From positions 124,001-188,000 of the forward strand of contig JALUTQ010000045.1 in the NCBI GenBank assembly GCA_032718865.1: 64,000 nucleotides of DNA. Reading direction: 5' to 3'. The stretch's first letter is position 1. Each line of letters starts with the position of its first letter. The notes beneath the pieces were generated by a model, which searched no databases, was not told the origin of the DNA, and saw only the letters and a list, made by a program, of their open reading frames with translations. Source of the stretch: Tilletia caries. Lineage: Eukaryota; Basidiomycota; Exobasidiomycetes; Tilletiales; Tilletiaceae. A program made the translations under genes and the position numbers. Below, piece by piece: positions 22,801-33,305 of the stretch.

Positions 22801-23429
22801 AACTCCAGCAGCGACACCGATCCCAGAAACAATCGTGCACCAAGCACTCGAAGGGATTCGCCTCCGACTTCGCGCCTCCACGTATCAAAAATCACCACCG
22901 CTCAAGAAACGTTTTCACTTCACGACCCGCGTCCCAAATCTGTTATCCTACAGCAAAGCAAGCCCGCCTGATTCTTGTCTCCTAAATCTGTACTGCTATG
23001 CTCTTCCTCCCGGCATGAATCGAATCAATTTTGGTACCACCTTGTCTGCACCCCTCCATTTCAAAATTCGCCCAATCCATCCTCTTCCTCACGCCTCACG
23101 ACTATCATCCATATCACAGCTGACAGCCGATTATCTCCTCTTCTACTATGAGTATATGAGTACTCTGTCGACCACGCACAGCATTCATTGTTATGCTGAT
23201 GATTCTGCTGAGCTAGCCAAACCAAACGTCAGGCTACCTCTCCTCCAAACCAGCTGATTCCTATGCCATTGATTTTTGCACGTCTTTTTGTGACCAATCC
23301 CGACCCGTGCAGAATCGTCAGAACGTTTCGTTCTTGTTTTTGATAACCACCTCGCGCTTTATCCAGCGGGAAACGAGCCTCTACGTTTCGCCGGCCAGCC
23401 TCTAGGAAGCTAGGGCTCGTCAATCGGTG
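22801..23429. other. Downstream of the right proline-repeat gene
   Basis: Identical to the mirror segment in the left arm for about 480 nt. It contains a 161-codon open frame (22772-23257) present in both arms with identical translation. It overlaps the end of the proline-repeat gene and has no similarity I recognise, so identity alone does not make it coding. Confidence 0.35.
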
Positions 23430-23708
23430 GCTCTTTCCAGTCGAAGACACTCCTTGGCTCTGTCTCCAACCTGCTTGCCCGAGAGCCGGAGGATATCAAG
23501 CCTTACAACGTCTAGGAGCGCGACGCTTCCGTCTCTCGTACCGACTACCACGCCAACAGCCGTGACAACTACACCTCGCAGTACGCTTTGCTCGAGCAGC
23601 TTGTCGACACTGCCAGCCCACATAAGGCTGACGAGGATGCTCACACTTGTGAAGGTATCGCCAAGCCCCGAACCCTCTGCTTCAACCACTCCATCTCGAC
23701 CGGCTCGT
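23430..23708 (+). pseudogene. Decayed gene remnant, possible heme-thiolate peroxidase fragment (right copy)
   Basis: Same frame as the left-arm remnant, with the same TAG before ERDASVSRTDYHA and a few amino-acid differences. A GT...AG intron-like segment follows (23707-23795), then coding-like TGHNRQDLDDADLFLFCSYE in another frame. Frames are broken, so it is a pseudogene. The peroxidase similarity is tentative. Confidence 0.3.
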
Positions 23709-24002
23709 GAGTCTCTCTCTTACTCCTTCCGGTCCTCCCCGTACGTTCTGCTCGCACAAGCTGACACTCTCGTTATCTTCGCCGCCTACTTCAGCTTCTT
23801 CTTTCACCCTGCATTGATTCGGTGGTCTGGTCGTCACAGCCGTAGCTTCACGACTTCATTCTCAGATTCATGAGCAAAACCACCGACAACGGCACCGGCC
23901 ACAACCGTCAGGACCTCGACGATGCCGACCTGTTCCTCTTCTGCTCGTACGAGCGCCTACTTGCCTGGAGGCTCATTTTCAACAGATGGATGACCATCCC
24001 AG

Positions 24003-25402
24003 TATATTGACAAGTTATGTAGATACTCTGGCCACCACAGCCAGCACTGGCGCGACCACCACGGCTACTACCGTCACAGTAGCGACTACACCCATGAGCA
24101 CGTTCACATTCGCAAGCGTGACCTGTTTGCCCCTGGCACACGCGGTACCGTTGCCGTTCTCCAGCCTCTCGTCGGTTCTTTGTTGGACACGGGCCTGGCT
24201 CAGCAGGTGGCTACGCTCGTTCTCGCTCCCCTCAGCAGCGACGCTGCCGCCCCAGCCACCGGGCTGTTGAAGAACGGCCTCAACCTGGTCACCGATGTCA
24301 ACCCCTCTGACAACGCCAACGCGGCCAATGCCTTCTTGCTCAGCCCTTCTTCCACTCAGCCGGGCACCAAGTTGATGCTTGTCGACTCGCCCAACCAGGT
24401 CATGATTAAGCCTATAACAACATGTCGGACTGGAGACAAGTCCAGCTCCAGGCGACTGTCTTCAACCTTGCCACCGCCACTGATCCTCTGGCCACTGCTG
24501 CTTCCACCGCGTCCGGTGTCGCCGCTGGATCTGGCACGGGTGTTCCCGCTGCTGCCCTTCCTGCCGCCTCCTCGGGAAGCGGCTCAGATACGGGTGCTCT
24601 CGCTACCGCTTCAGGTCAATTCTGCGCTACCATCGACACTCGCCCACCCTCGACGCTGCGAATGGAGCTTTGCAACCAGATCATCCCCGGTACCTCGCAA
24701 GAGTTCCTCTACGACCCTGCCACTGGCCAGTTGACTCCCTTCGTCGATGGTTCGTCGACCACCTCGTCTGCCAGTATCCAAGGCAAGCGTCAAACTTCGT
24801 CCGGAGCTGGAAACGGCGCAGGTGCGAGTGCAGCCTCACCTGGTGCCTCGGCCACTGCCTCGACTGCCGAGCCGGCGCCCGCCAGCGTGAAGCTCGTCTT
24901 CATCGCTGATGCTCCCGCTGCTGCGGACGTCCCTCCTACCGCCGCCGACGATGCTGTGGACAACTACGTCGACGACGGTACCTCAGCCGCCTCTTCCGTC
25001 ACTTCGTCTGCCGCCTCTTCTGCTACCAAGGCTGCTCCTGTGGACCCCTCGAGCATGGTCGATCAGGCTGTGACTGCATCTGACGACTCTGCCTCGACAG
25101 TATACCCCCAGGCGCAGAAGTACGCCGCCGCCGCCTCCCCGCAACAGTACAGCGCTATGGACGACGACAGCAGCGCCGATGCCAGCGCTTCATCCGCGAC
25201 CTCGGACGCCTCCTCTCAATACTCCTCGTCAACCGGATACAGCTCCGCTGCATCATCAAGTACGGGTGCCGCCGTCGCTGATGACGCTTCGGATGCCGGG
25301 TACGGAACGATGGCCGACGCTGGCTCGAGCAGCATGGGTCGCCGGGCTTTCTCAGCTGTGCGGAGATGGTTCGCCTCTGGGTCTGTAGCTCGGGAGGTCT
25401 GA
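24003..25402 (+). pseudogene. Ala/Ser-rich surface-type protein, 5' end missing and frameshifted
   Basis: From the right outer breakpoint a continuous frame reads SQHWRDHHGYYRHSSDYTHE, then a KR/D dibasic site, then VAVLQPLVGSLLDTGLAQQV and onward to about 24412. There it shifts by one base into the frame YNNMSDWRQVQLQATVF, which runs open to the stop at 25402. Joining needs one extra base near 24412, so a 1-nt deletion, an assembly error or an undetected small intron is implied. The C-terminal half is Ala/Ser/Asp-rich and low-complexity, typical of secreted or wall proteins. No start or signal peptide is seen; the 5' end appears replaced by the duplication arm. Family not recognised. Confidence 0.5.
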
Positions 25403-26610
25403 GGTGGGAAGCAAGGGGGGTTCCATTAGAGAAGAAGAAGTTCGAGATTGGAAGAAAAGGAATCGATTGCATAAACGATACATTCTCATTACTCATTATC
25501 ACCTCCGCGTCAGAGTGTTAAGTCTGGCAGCATCTCGACCCGTTTGAATCTGTTTGAGGAAGTCAGTCAACGCTTTGGTCTCGTGAGTTGGCAAGGTAGG
25601 CCGCTACTGCACCTGCGAGGGAGAGTTGAGGTCGTCGTTCACTACGTTCACAGCCGATGGACAAATAGCTGAGGCCCGAGCCGGAGGACTTCGAGGTTTG
25701 CACTCGAAGTATGGAGCTCGATCCGACAGAGGTCCCGGGTGTGGGAACACGAATGCTTACGCCCAGCTCCATCGCTCAGACTGATCTCGTCGACAGCGGA
25801 GTCGACCGTTTATCGTGAAATGGATCTGCTTATTTTCCTGCGCAGCACTTACTGGTCGCTGTAAACCCTTGGCTGGGACCACCTGCGACTGGGTGACATG
25901 GGGGGTCCCTTGCGCGCCGCAGGACGGCGTGCGACAGGAAGGAATGCTGTGTGGCAGGTGAGTGGCACGACAATCGGCAGCTGATGCTGATCGCTGATCA
26001 TCCCCTCCTGCTTTCGACTTCTCTTTCTCCCTGCCTGGCTGTCTTCTTTGCCCTTCTGCCCCATGATCACAGCACTCACTCATTCTTCCCAGCACACCTC
26101 GAGCCTCTGCGCTCCCTTCTGATTGCATCCATTCCGCACTGCCCGGGTGCCGAGTCTCGAATGCACGTCTCGCGTCTGCATCCGGCGCTGACTGCTTATC
26201 GCTTCTCCTCCTTCTTGATTCTTCTTCTGTTTGCAGTAACAACTCCTGGATCTTCAATTGACAGCGAAACCATTGCGCCATCCGCTCGTTTCGAAGGGCC
26301 TGTTGCCCTGTCAACACCCTGCCTCTGGTCCTCTTGCCTCGCGCCTGCCGGTAACACGGGGCCCTCACAGGAACTCGTGGGCTAAGGGCAAGGTGCCAAG
26401 GCGTCACACTGGCTCGCACGCCCGTCCTGCCCTGGGAACTCGTCTTCTGCCTCCCCTCGGCCCGCCAGGCGCCAGCGAAGCATCCAGCTGGTTTCGACGA
26501 CCGATCGCCAGTAGCAGGCCAGTGTACCTCAGATGGTCTCCTAATGTTCTGCTTCGGACTGTGCTACGGAGAATTGAAGAGTGGGTGAGTGGGATTTCTG
26601 GGAGGACGAA
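25403..26610. other. Intergenic region
   Basis: 1.2 kb without a supported gene. Open frames on both strands are short and show no domain. Confidence 0.4.
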
Positions 26611-26611
26611 G

Positions 26612-26620
26612 CTATATAAC
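26612..26620 (+). promoter_or_regulatory. Candidate TATA box of a CA-rich-leader locus
   Basis: CTATATAAC followed by a pyrimidine-rich stretch and a long CA/ACAC leader that leads to the ATG at 26875. Confidence 0.4.
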
Positions 26621-26754
26621 AAGGCTGATTTCCTTCTTCCCCCATACCTTCTTTCCCCATCCTCTCAGATCCAAGGAACTCCTCTCTCCTTGTCATCAGT
26701 CATCCACACCACTCTTCTACACCCACACCACACTTCGTCTTCACCCTCCTTCAC

Positions 26755-26850
26755 ATCCTCACACCCTCACACCCTCACACACATACACACACATACACAC
26801 ACACACACCTTCACACACATACACACCTACACCTACACCTTTACACACAC
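26755..26850 (+). repeat. CA-rich microsatellite in a putative 5' leader
   Basis: Imperfect (CA)n/(CACACAT)n tract between the candidate TATA box and the ATG at 26875. Confidence 0.85.
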
Positions 26851-26874
26851 TCCATAATACACTGGGTCACCGGC

Positions 26875-27159
26875 ATGGCGCCTTCCTCACCACCGGTCGC
26901 CATCGCTCAGGCAGTCAAGGGTCAAGACGCAGGACTCGCCATCCAGCAAGACATCCCTCAACCCCTCTTCGGCGACCCTCAAGAGTCAAGAATCAAGATG
27001 CACCGGAGTGCTTGGACAAGTTGCTTCGACCACTACGAACGGAGACCCAACCCGTCGTCGGCTACTCTCGGACGTTTCGAAGCATGGGCCGCGGCGAACC
27101 GTATTAGTCAATCATACCGTACGCATCCCTTCATTGGTGGCCGTACAACATTGTTCTAG
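26875..27159 (+). CDS. Hypothetical protein (uncertain, possibly first exon of a longer gene)
   Basis: 94-codon frame starting MAPSSPPVAIAQAVKGQDAG after a TATA box and CA-rich leader, with good ATG context (ggcATGg). No recognisable domain. A plausible intron further down (27411-27506, gtgagt...ttgcag) suggests a multi-exon gene reaching about 27.9 kb. I could not assemble a consistent frame across it, and the downstream exons run into CA repeats. Confidence 0.3.
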   Translation: MAPSSPPVAIAQAVKGQDAGLAIQQDIPQPLFGDPQESRIKMHRSAWTSCFDHYERRPNPSSATLGRFEAWAAANRISQSYRTHPFIGGRTTLF

Positions 27160-27599
27160 CGCTCGTTCGGTTTCATGCTTCGGGACGGTCGGGACGATCC
27201 TTCGATTGGGCACCGGCATGACTTCGACACCACGTCCGATGGAGCGATTGCGTTGTCTCAACTGAAGACCGCTGCTTGCATGTTGAAGGGGACTCACACA
27301 TGTTCGTGACGTCGGACCTGGTGCAAGCTGTTTTGGGCTCCGTCGGAACCTCAAGTGCTTGTCCTTGCACTCCTCCTTCGGCTCGGTACCGTCCACTACC
27401 TACAAGGTGAGTCTTCAGTCTGCTCCTGCCCTTGCCCTCTCATCTGCTTCTGCCCATCGGTACTGACGCTTATCATACTTCCTCCATCCTCTTACACACT
27501 TGCAGATCGGTGGTCACATTTTCCCTCCCCGGTCGCACTCTGACGATAGGACCAAGACCCTGCTCGATCGTGCAACACCATCCCGGCATCTACATCCGT

Positions 27600-27745
27600 A
27601 CTCGGGCACACACACTCATCCACGCACACGGCACACCGACCCACACACACTACACACACACACTACACACACACACCACACACACACACTACACACACAC
27701 ACCACACACACACCAACCACCCACACACACACATACATCACGCAG
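27600..27745 (+). repeat. (CA)n microsatellite
   Basis: Long ACAC/CACT-CACA tract, one of the most repetitive stretches of the window. It generates His/Thr-rich spurious frames. Confidence 0.9.
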
Positions 27746-29177
27746 GGAACCCATCAAGGCCAACGGAGTCAGCAAGCCATCGAGGTCGGACCCGGGTCCA
27801 CGAACGGGAGGAAGTCTCACCACTGCACCGTACCCCAGCCTCCTCAACGACACACAAGATCCATTTACATCTCCGACGTGGAGGGGAGGCCTTGGGGTGA
27901 CCGGTGCCAGTGAGTGAGTTGCCCTGACCCTGCCTTCGGATACTTGACCTTCTTTCTTCTGGCCTCTTGCGACCTTTGGCCTTGGTGCGGTTCTCCTGTT
28001 CTCAGAGCGCAGTGGCTGGGGGGCTTCTCCTGCGCTCTACTCACCACCCCTTCTCCACCTAAACCCACTGCAGCTGGTCGGGTTCGCTATGGGTCTGTCA
28101 TTCGAACCCGGCCAAGCCCCCAAGTGGGTAGGGGAAGGGGTACCGTCTTCCATGTAACATAGTGTAGCTTGACAGTTGACTTTGCAATACCATCCCTTTC
28201 ACCTCTCTCCTTATCTGCATGGCTCCCAGTATCAGGTCTTCAGGCATTCGGGTCAGGATGTGTGAGGAGGATCGAGTTCAGGCCGGCAAGGTATTCGATC
28301 TCCGAGTAGGGAAAGAGAGGCGGACAGAAGGGAGAATGCACAGCTGGTCAAAGGAACGTATGTCCCTCTCTATCGAGTAAGCAGCCGCTGCAACGCTTCT
28401 CCACCGGGTAGTTGCTCTTCTTCAACGCAACAACAACCTTCTCGCGCGAGAGGTACATCGCACCACAGTTGCTGCACGGGCGGCACTACCATCGGAAGCG
28501 CCGGCGAACGGCTGGTCGGACCCCCCGCGCTGTCCCTGCCCCCCCGTCGCCCCTTCTGCCGACAGCTGATCCGTACTCGACCTGCGTGGATGCGAAAGTC
28601 GCGGCTATCGTTCTCCTCCTCCTCTTCCACTCAGCCCACGCTCGCGTTTGCGCTTGCCGAGAGCGTGGCGGTAGAGAGCCGCACGAAGGGGAAACTGCTA
28701 TGCCGAACGGATGGTGGCTTGAGGCCGTAAATGGTTGAGCATGGAGGGGGATGAGGTAGATGGCTGCAAAGGTTGGAAGCGGATGTAAAGAGTGTGTGGA
28801 TTTGTGGGCTGGAAAGAAGTTCAGGAGGGGAGGAGGTGAGCGACCGGGCAGCAGTGATTATCATGAGCGGGCAAGGTGCGCGAACACATGTCAGTTATAG
28901 GGGTCAGAAGTCAGATGTCAAAAAGCAGATGTCAGCAGTCAGATCTTTGGGAATGAGGCTTCCTGTGTGTCGCTCGTCAGCATGATCCCGGAAGCAAGGA
29001 AGGGTTTGCCCAGGACCTGAAGCAGAAGCTCACGAGCAGTAAGTTCCCTTGTGAAGACCGTAACGAAGTGGGCAATTTCGAAGAACGTGACGGCTTACGG
29101 AGAAGGGTGACAACGAGAGAGAGCGAGGGAGAGCCCCAAAGCAAAGGTCGGCGGGCCCAAGGACCTCATTATCCCCA
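27746..29177. other. Region without a supported gene
   Basis: 1.4 kb downstream of the CA-rich locus and of the cystathionine gamma-synthase stop. I see only short frames and a run of tcagatgtcaa/gcagatgtcag near-repeats around 28905-28945. Confidence 0.4.
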
Positions 29178-31605
29178 TCAACGCCCAACGCCCCTCGCAG
29201 CAACAAGCGCATCCTCAAAATCACACAACAACACCCGCTCCTCCTCCAACCCAACACTAACCCGGACCAAGTCAGGATCGACCCCAAAGCCAGCGGCCCA
29301 CTCGAGCTCCGTATAGTGCGCCAGCACCGCATACGGCGACGCAATCGTGAAGTTCGTACCCAGCGAGGGGCCCTTGTGGCATCGGAGCGCGTCGTAGAAG
29401 ACCTGCGCCCGGAGGGGGGTCGTGAAGAAGATGGAGAAGAGACCGCCGTAGCCCTCGCCGTTCGTCGACGCCGACGCCGACGCCGATGCCGCTGATGATG
29501 CCTCTTGACGCCCCGCATCAGACCCACCCTCCGCGCGATTCAAAGGCGCAAAAACCTCCTTCCGCCTACACGCCTCGTACAACCCCACACTCCCCCCATA
29601 CAGCGGATACAGCACCTCCCTAATAACCTTATCCGGGTCCCCATCCGCCCGGCGCGACTCCTCATACAGCACTTTACAAAGCGCCTGCGCATTCCGATCA
29701 ATCCTCCTCACCCTCCTCACAAAGTCGCGCGAGTTGCGCTCGAGGTAGACCGCATCCTCGTCCCACACCGTATCTTCGTACCGTTCCTTCAGGATGGAGT
29801 GCAGCACACGCGCGCGCGGGCCGAGTGGGTTTATGACGAGGCTTCCGCCCATCACGTTCGACTCGCCGGAGAAGATCTTGGTTAGGGAGGAGACGACCAT
29901 GTCGGCGTAGGGTAGGACTTCCACGTTGACGAAGTTGCCAATCGTCTCGTCGATCACGACCAGGAAGCCGAATTGGTCTGCTAACTTCCGTATGCGCGCC
30001 AGGTCCGGGGAGCGCAGGAGCGGATTCGAGGGGAACTCGCAGAAGAGCGCTAGTGTGCGGCCTTCGTCATTGGAGGAGGAGGAGGACTGCGATTCGGCTA
30101 CGAGGTGAGCTTCGAGCGTGTCCAGATCAGACTCATTGCCGTGCCCGAGAAAGACGCAACCAGGCCCCCACTTCTGAAGAATCTTGAGCGTGTCGACGTA
30201 CGGGAATCTAAAAAGAAACCAGAGGTCAACCCCATTAAATCCAGAAAAGAATCACAGCATACCCGGGTAAATGCGCTGAAGAAGGAAGGAGAAAACTCAC
30301 CCAAAACAAATGCTCTTCCCAACAACACGTTCATCTGGGCCCCGTCGGCGCCGCTCCTCCATCGCGACCTGATGCGCCGTAAAGATAGCACTCATCCCCG
30401 TCGGGAACAAGAACACATCCTCCTCCCCAACCCCCGTGCCCTTCCTCGTCGTCTCCCCCTTCCCCTCCTCCTGCACACCCTCGCGCTGCAGAACAGCACG
30501 CGACGGCGGACACGGTCCCGGCTCCACCGACACGTCCGGCTGCGCCTCGGGTACCAACGTCCCCGCGATCCGTCGTCGGAGTGCGCATTTTGCCAGACGG
30601 GCGTTCGTCTCGGGCAGGTTCCGGCCGTAGCGCTCTTCGACGTAGGTGTCGTGGTCTTTTGCCCGGGTGGCCTCGGACTCGGGTTGGACTGCGGCTGGGA
30701 TTGGGAGTTGGAGTTGGATTTGTGGGCCTGAGGTTGAGGATGTACGTGAGTAGTGCCGATTTCGACCGTAGCTCCTTTGTCCCCCTCCTCCTCCCCCTCC
30801 CACACCGTCCTCCTTCGACTCAACAACAACAGACGGTCGAGCGTCCGAGCTGTTCCCGTTGCCGTTGATAGAAAGATCCTTGGCGCTCTGAACAAGCGGC
30901 GCCTCCAATTCGACCAAGTACGAAAGACACCGTTCGGCAAAACGGCTAGAGATGCCGAGGCCTGTATGCTGCCAGAAGGCCTTGGCGAGGGGGAAGTGCT
31001 GGGCTGGGAAGAGGACGACGAAGACGTCGAGTCGGCTCGGTGCTTGCGTAGAGGATGAGGATGAGGATGAGGATGCCGCTGCCGCTGCCGCTAAGGGGTC
31101 CGTGACGTCGGTCGCGAGACCCGTACACCGGTATTGGACGATCCGCACGTCCACGACGGGACCATCTTCGTTCGTACGCTGTAGTTGGTCTTGGATGAAG
31201 GAGCGGCAGGTGCGCGCGATTGTCGCTGTGGGGAACAGGAACGCGTTCTCCTCCGGCCGGCCCAGTCTAGCTTCGAGCTTGGCCGCAAGCTGCCCAAAGA
31301 AAACGCCGAGTAAGCGACCCCTCGTTGGGTTGTTCAGCAATGATAATTTGGGAGGCCTGGAGGATATGTAAACTCACCTTCTGAATAGACCTGTGCAAGA
31401 AGAAGCGCGGATAGCCAGTCTCCATGGTATCCTTCAAACGCCCCTCCTCGTAGTCGACGTTGTCCTGCCAGCGTGGGAGCGACACCGACACGGCGTGGGG
31501 CAGGTCCGGCACGGGTTTGCCGACTGCGGGGGAGCGCGGGATGCGGGAGATATCGCCGTCGCCGTCGCCATTGCTGCCGCTTGCGAGCATGACTGGCGCC
31601 GACAT
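29178..31605 (-). CDS. STR2: Cystathionine gamma-synthase (fungal Str2/Met-7 type)
   Basis: PLP enzyme that condenses an activated homoserine with cysteine to cystathionine in transsulfuration toward methionine. Three exons (31605-31378, 31289-30301, 30207-29178), 748 aa. The fungal N-terminal signature [20 protein letters not shown] lies near residue 33. The PLP domain has [47 protein letters not shown] and [17 protein letters not shown]. The Schiff-base lysine is in [18 protein letters not shown] (about K516). Low-complexity inserts (Ser run, poly-Gly) make it longer than yeast Str2 (about 640 aa). It lies next to the CCDC174-like gene on the same strand. Confidence in the family is high; the acyl donor is not decided by sequence. 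Confidence 0.92.
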
Positions 31606-31917
31606 TCAGATTGGTGTTCGTGGTCGTGTGCCCCGCGGTCTTAGGGCTCCGAGCACCGAGTCATCAGCCAGGCGAGCGAGCGAGGCTGGGTTCTTCTTGA
31701 CATTTTCTCTCGGCCGAGTGGGCACCTCTTGGTGTTCAACACCTTGTGCAACGCTCGACTTGGGCATGGGAGAGGCGCTCGATAGGATCGTACTTCTACA
31801 TGTGAAGAGTGAATTAATGTTGCGATGAAAGGACAAATGCGGCGAGATAGCGAAGGGGTGTTGGTACAGATGATGAAAGGACTGGTGACGAATTGACGCG
31901 CGACTTGGTCTTCAGGA
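31606..31917 (-). promoter_or_regulatory. Promoter region of cystathionine gamma-synthase / 3' end of the CCDC174-like gene
   Basis: 312 nt between two same-strand genes. It must hold the upstream gene's 3' end and the synthase promoter. No clear element seen. Confidence 0.4.
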
Positions 31918-33090
31918 TCAGTGATCGCCCTTCTTCCGCTTCTTGCCCTTGCCCTTGGACGAGGAGGACGGATCGGCGGAACCCTTGGACTTGGCAGCCA
32001 TCATCTCGACCGCTGCAAAGGGATCAAGGGGCACCGAGGCTTGATGAGGTTTAACGTCCTCGTTCTCGCCCTCGCCATCGAGGCCGCCTTCCTCATGATC
32101 GTCGTGTTCTCCACCCCAAGGCCGTTCCTCAGCAGACGCAAAGCCTTCCCGAGGAGGCAGTCGATCGTTACTACTGCTACTACTACTGCCGCACCTAGCC
32201 TTCCTCTCCCGCTCCGTCCGCTGTCGTTCCAACTGAAGCGCCTCCATCTGCCTCGCGCGCTCCCCCTCATCCTTCGCGAACTGGAACAGCCCCGCCCCTC
32301 GATTCCTCACTTCTGCCTTCGGGTCGAAATGCGCGAGCGGTGGGGCGCCGGACTCGATCTTCTTCCGCATGGCGCGCGAGACGCGGAGTTTGGGGGAGGG
32401 AGGGCGGTAGATCGGGAAGGTGGTCTGTTTGCCGTAGCTGATGCTTGTTGCGGGCGTGGTGTTCTCGGGCAGGTGGGAGGGTGGGATTTGGGAGCGGGGT
32501 AAGGTGCGTGTGCGTCCGAAGTCGTCGGTGTATGTGATTTGCTCCTCTTCTTCTTCGTCGAGGTCGTCGAAGAAGGGCTGTGGGGCGGGGTGGGACGGGG
32601 ACGGTGGGGGTGGGTCGAGTGCGTTCTCGGCTGCTTTGCGCTTGAAGTCGATGAGACTGCTGCTGTCGTTGTCGTTGTCGTCGTGGGTGTGGGCGGTGCT
32701 GTTGACCATTTGTTCGTATGCCTTTGCCTTTGCTCTGAGTGCCCTGAGTCGTTCCTGCTCTAGTTTCGCTGACGGGGTCTTGGCTGCTGAGGAGAGGAGG
32801 GACACGTTTGGCCCTCTTCCGCGGACATTGTACTTGTCGATGTCTTGCTGCTTTGCGCGCTTGTTGGGCGTGTTTGTATCCGAGGACTCTGGGTGCAGAT
32901 TGAGGCCTTGCTTGGGCATGATGAACGCGGTGGATAGTTTCTTGCCCTTGACGGCGCGTGTGTGGTATTCATCCTTGCTGCTGCTGCTGCTGGTGGTGGT
33001 GCCATGGCTGCTGCTGCTGCGCTGGCTGTCGCTGGTGCGCTTCCGCAGCTCTGCGTGGATGGACAGCAGTCCACTCGCGCCTGGCTGCAT
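31918..33090 (-). CDS. CCDC174-like nuclear protein
   Basis: Single exon, 390 aa. Hydrophilic and coiled-coil-prone. The diagnostic blocks are ITYTDDFGRTRTLPRSQIP in the middle and PLAHFDPKAEVRNRGAGLFQFAKDEGERARQMEAL in the C-terminal third. They match the conserved DEFGRTR and H-Y/F-x-x-x-x-EVR-x-x-G-x-G-x-(F/Y)-x-F-x-x-DEEER segments of the coiled-coil protein 174 (DUF4078) family. A Lys-rich tail (KGKGKKRKKGDH) looks like a nuclear localisation signal. Family members are nuclear and linked to splicing or exon-junction complexes. It is divergent from the 5-phosphatase gene across 215 nt. Confidence 0.8.
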   Translation of the reverse strand: MQPGASGLLSIHAELRKRTSDSQRSSSSHGTTTSSSSSKDEYHTRAVKGKKLSTAFIMPKQGLNLHPESSDTNTPNKRAKQQDIDKYNVRGRGPNVSLLSSAAKTPSAKLEQERLRALRAKAKAYEQMVNSTAHTHDDNDNDSSSLIDFKRKAAENALDPPPPSPSHPAPQPFFDDLDEEEEEQITYTDDFGRTRTLPRSQIPPSHLPENTTPATSISYGKQTTFPIYRPPSPKLRVSRAMRKKIESGAPPLAHFDPKAEVRNRGAGLFQFAKDEGERARQMEALQLERQRTERERKARCGSSSSSSNDRLPPREGFASAEERPWGGEHDDHEEGGLDGEGENEDVKPHQASVPLDPFAAVEMMAAKSKGSADPSSSSKGKGKKRKKGDH

Positions 33091-33305
33091 CCTTGCGTCC
33101 CGTACTTGTCTGAGCCTGAGCCTGAGCCTGGAGCGGTGGTGGTAAGTGACAGCGATGGTGGAAATGGTTTATTCGTGCGAGCGAATAATAGAAAGTGATA
33201 AGATAAGGAGCGGGAACAGGCGAAGAAGATAGCCGCCCCACATTCCCATCTCGGAATCCCACCCGCTCGCTCGCTCTTCTTCACACCCACACTCACACAC
33301 ACACG
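33091..33305. promoter_or_regulatory. Bidirectional promoter, CCDC174-like / 5-phosphatase
   Basis: 215 nt between two divergent starts. It contains an AATAATAGAAAGTGATAAG stretch and a CACA-rich leader immediately before 33306. Confidence 0.45.

Larger units (their letters stand above)
20822..24018 (-). repeat. Right arm of the inverted duplication
   Basis: Reverse-complement partner of 14074-17234, 36 nt longer. The differences are one extra 33-bp coding unit, one extra T in an intron and small distal indels. Unlike the left arm, the sequence beyond its outer edge runs straight into a long Ala/Ser-rich reading frame. Confidence 0.93.
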
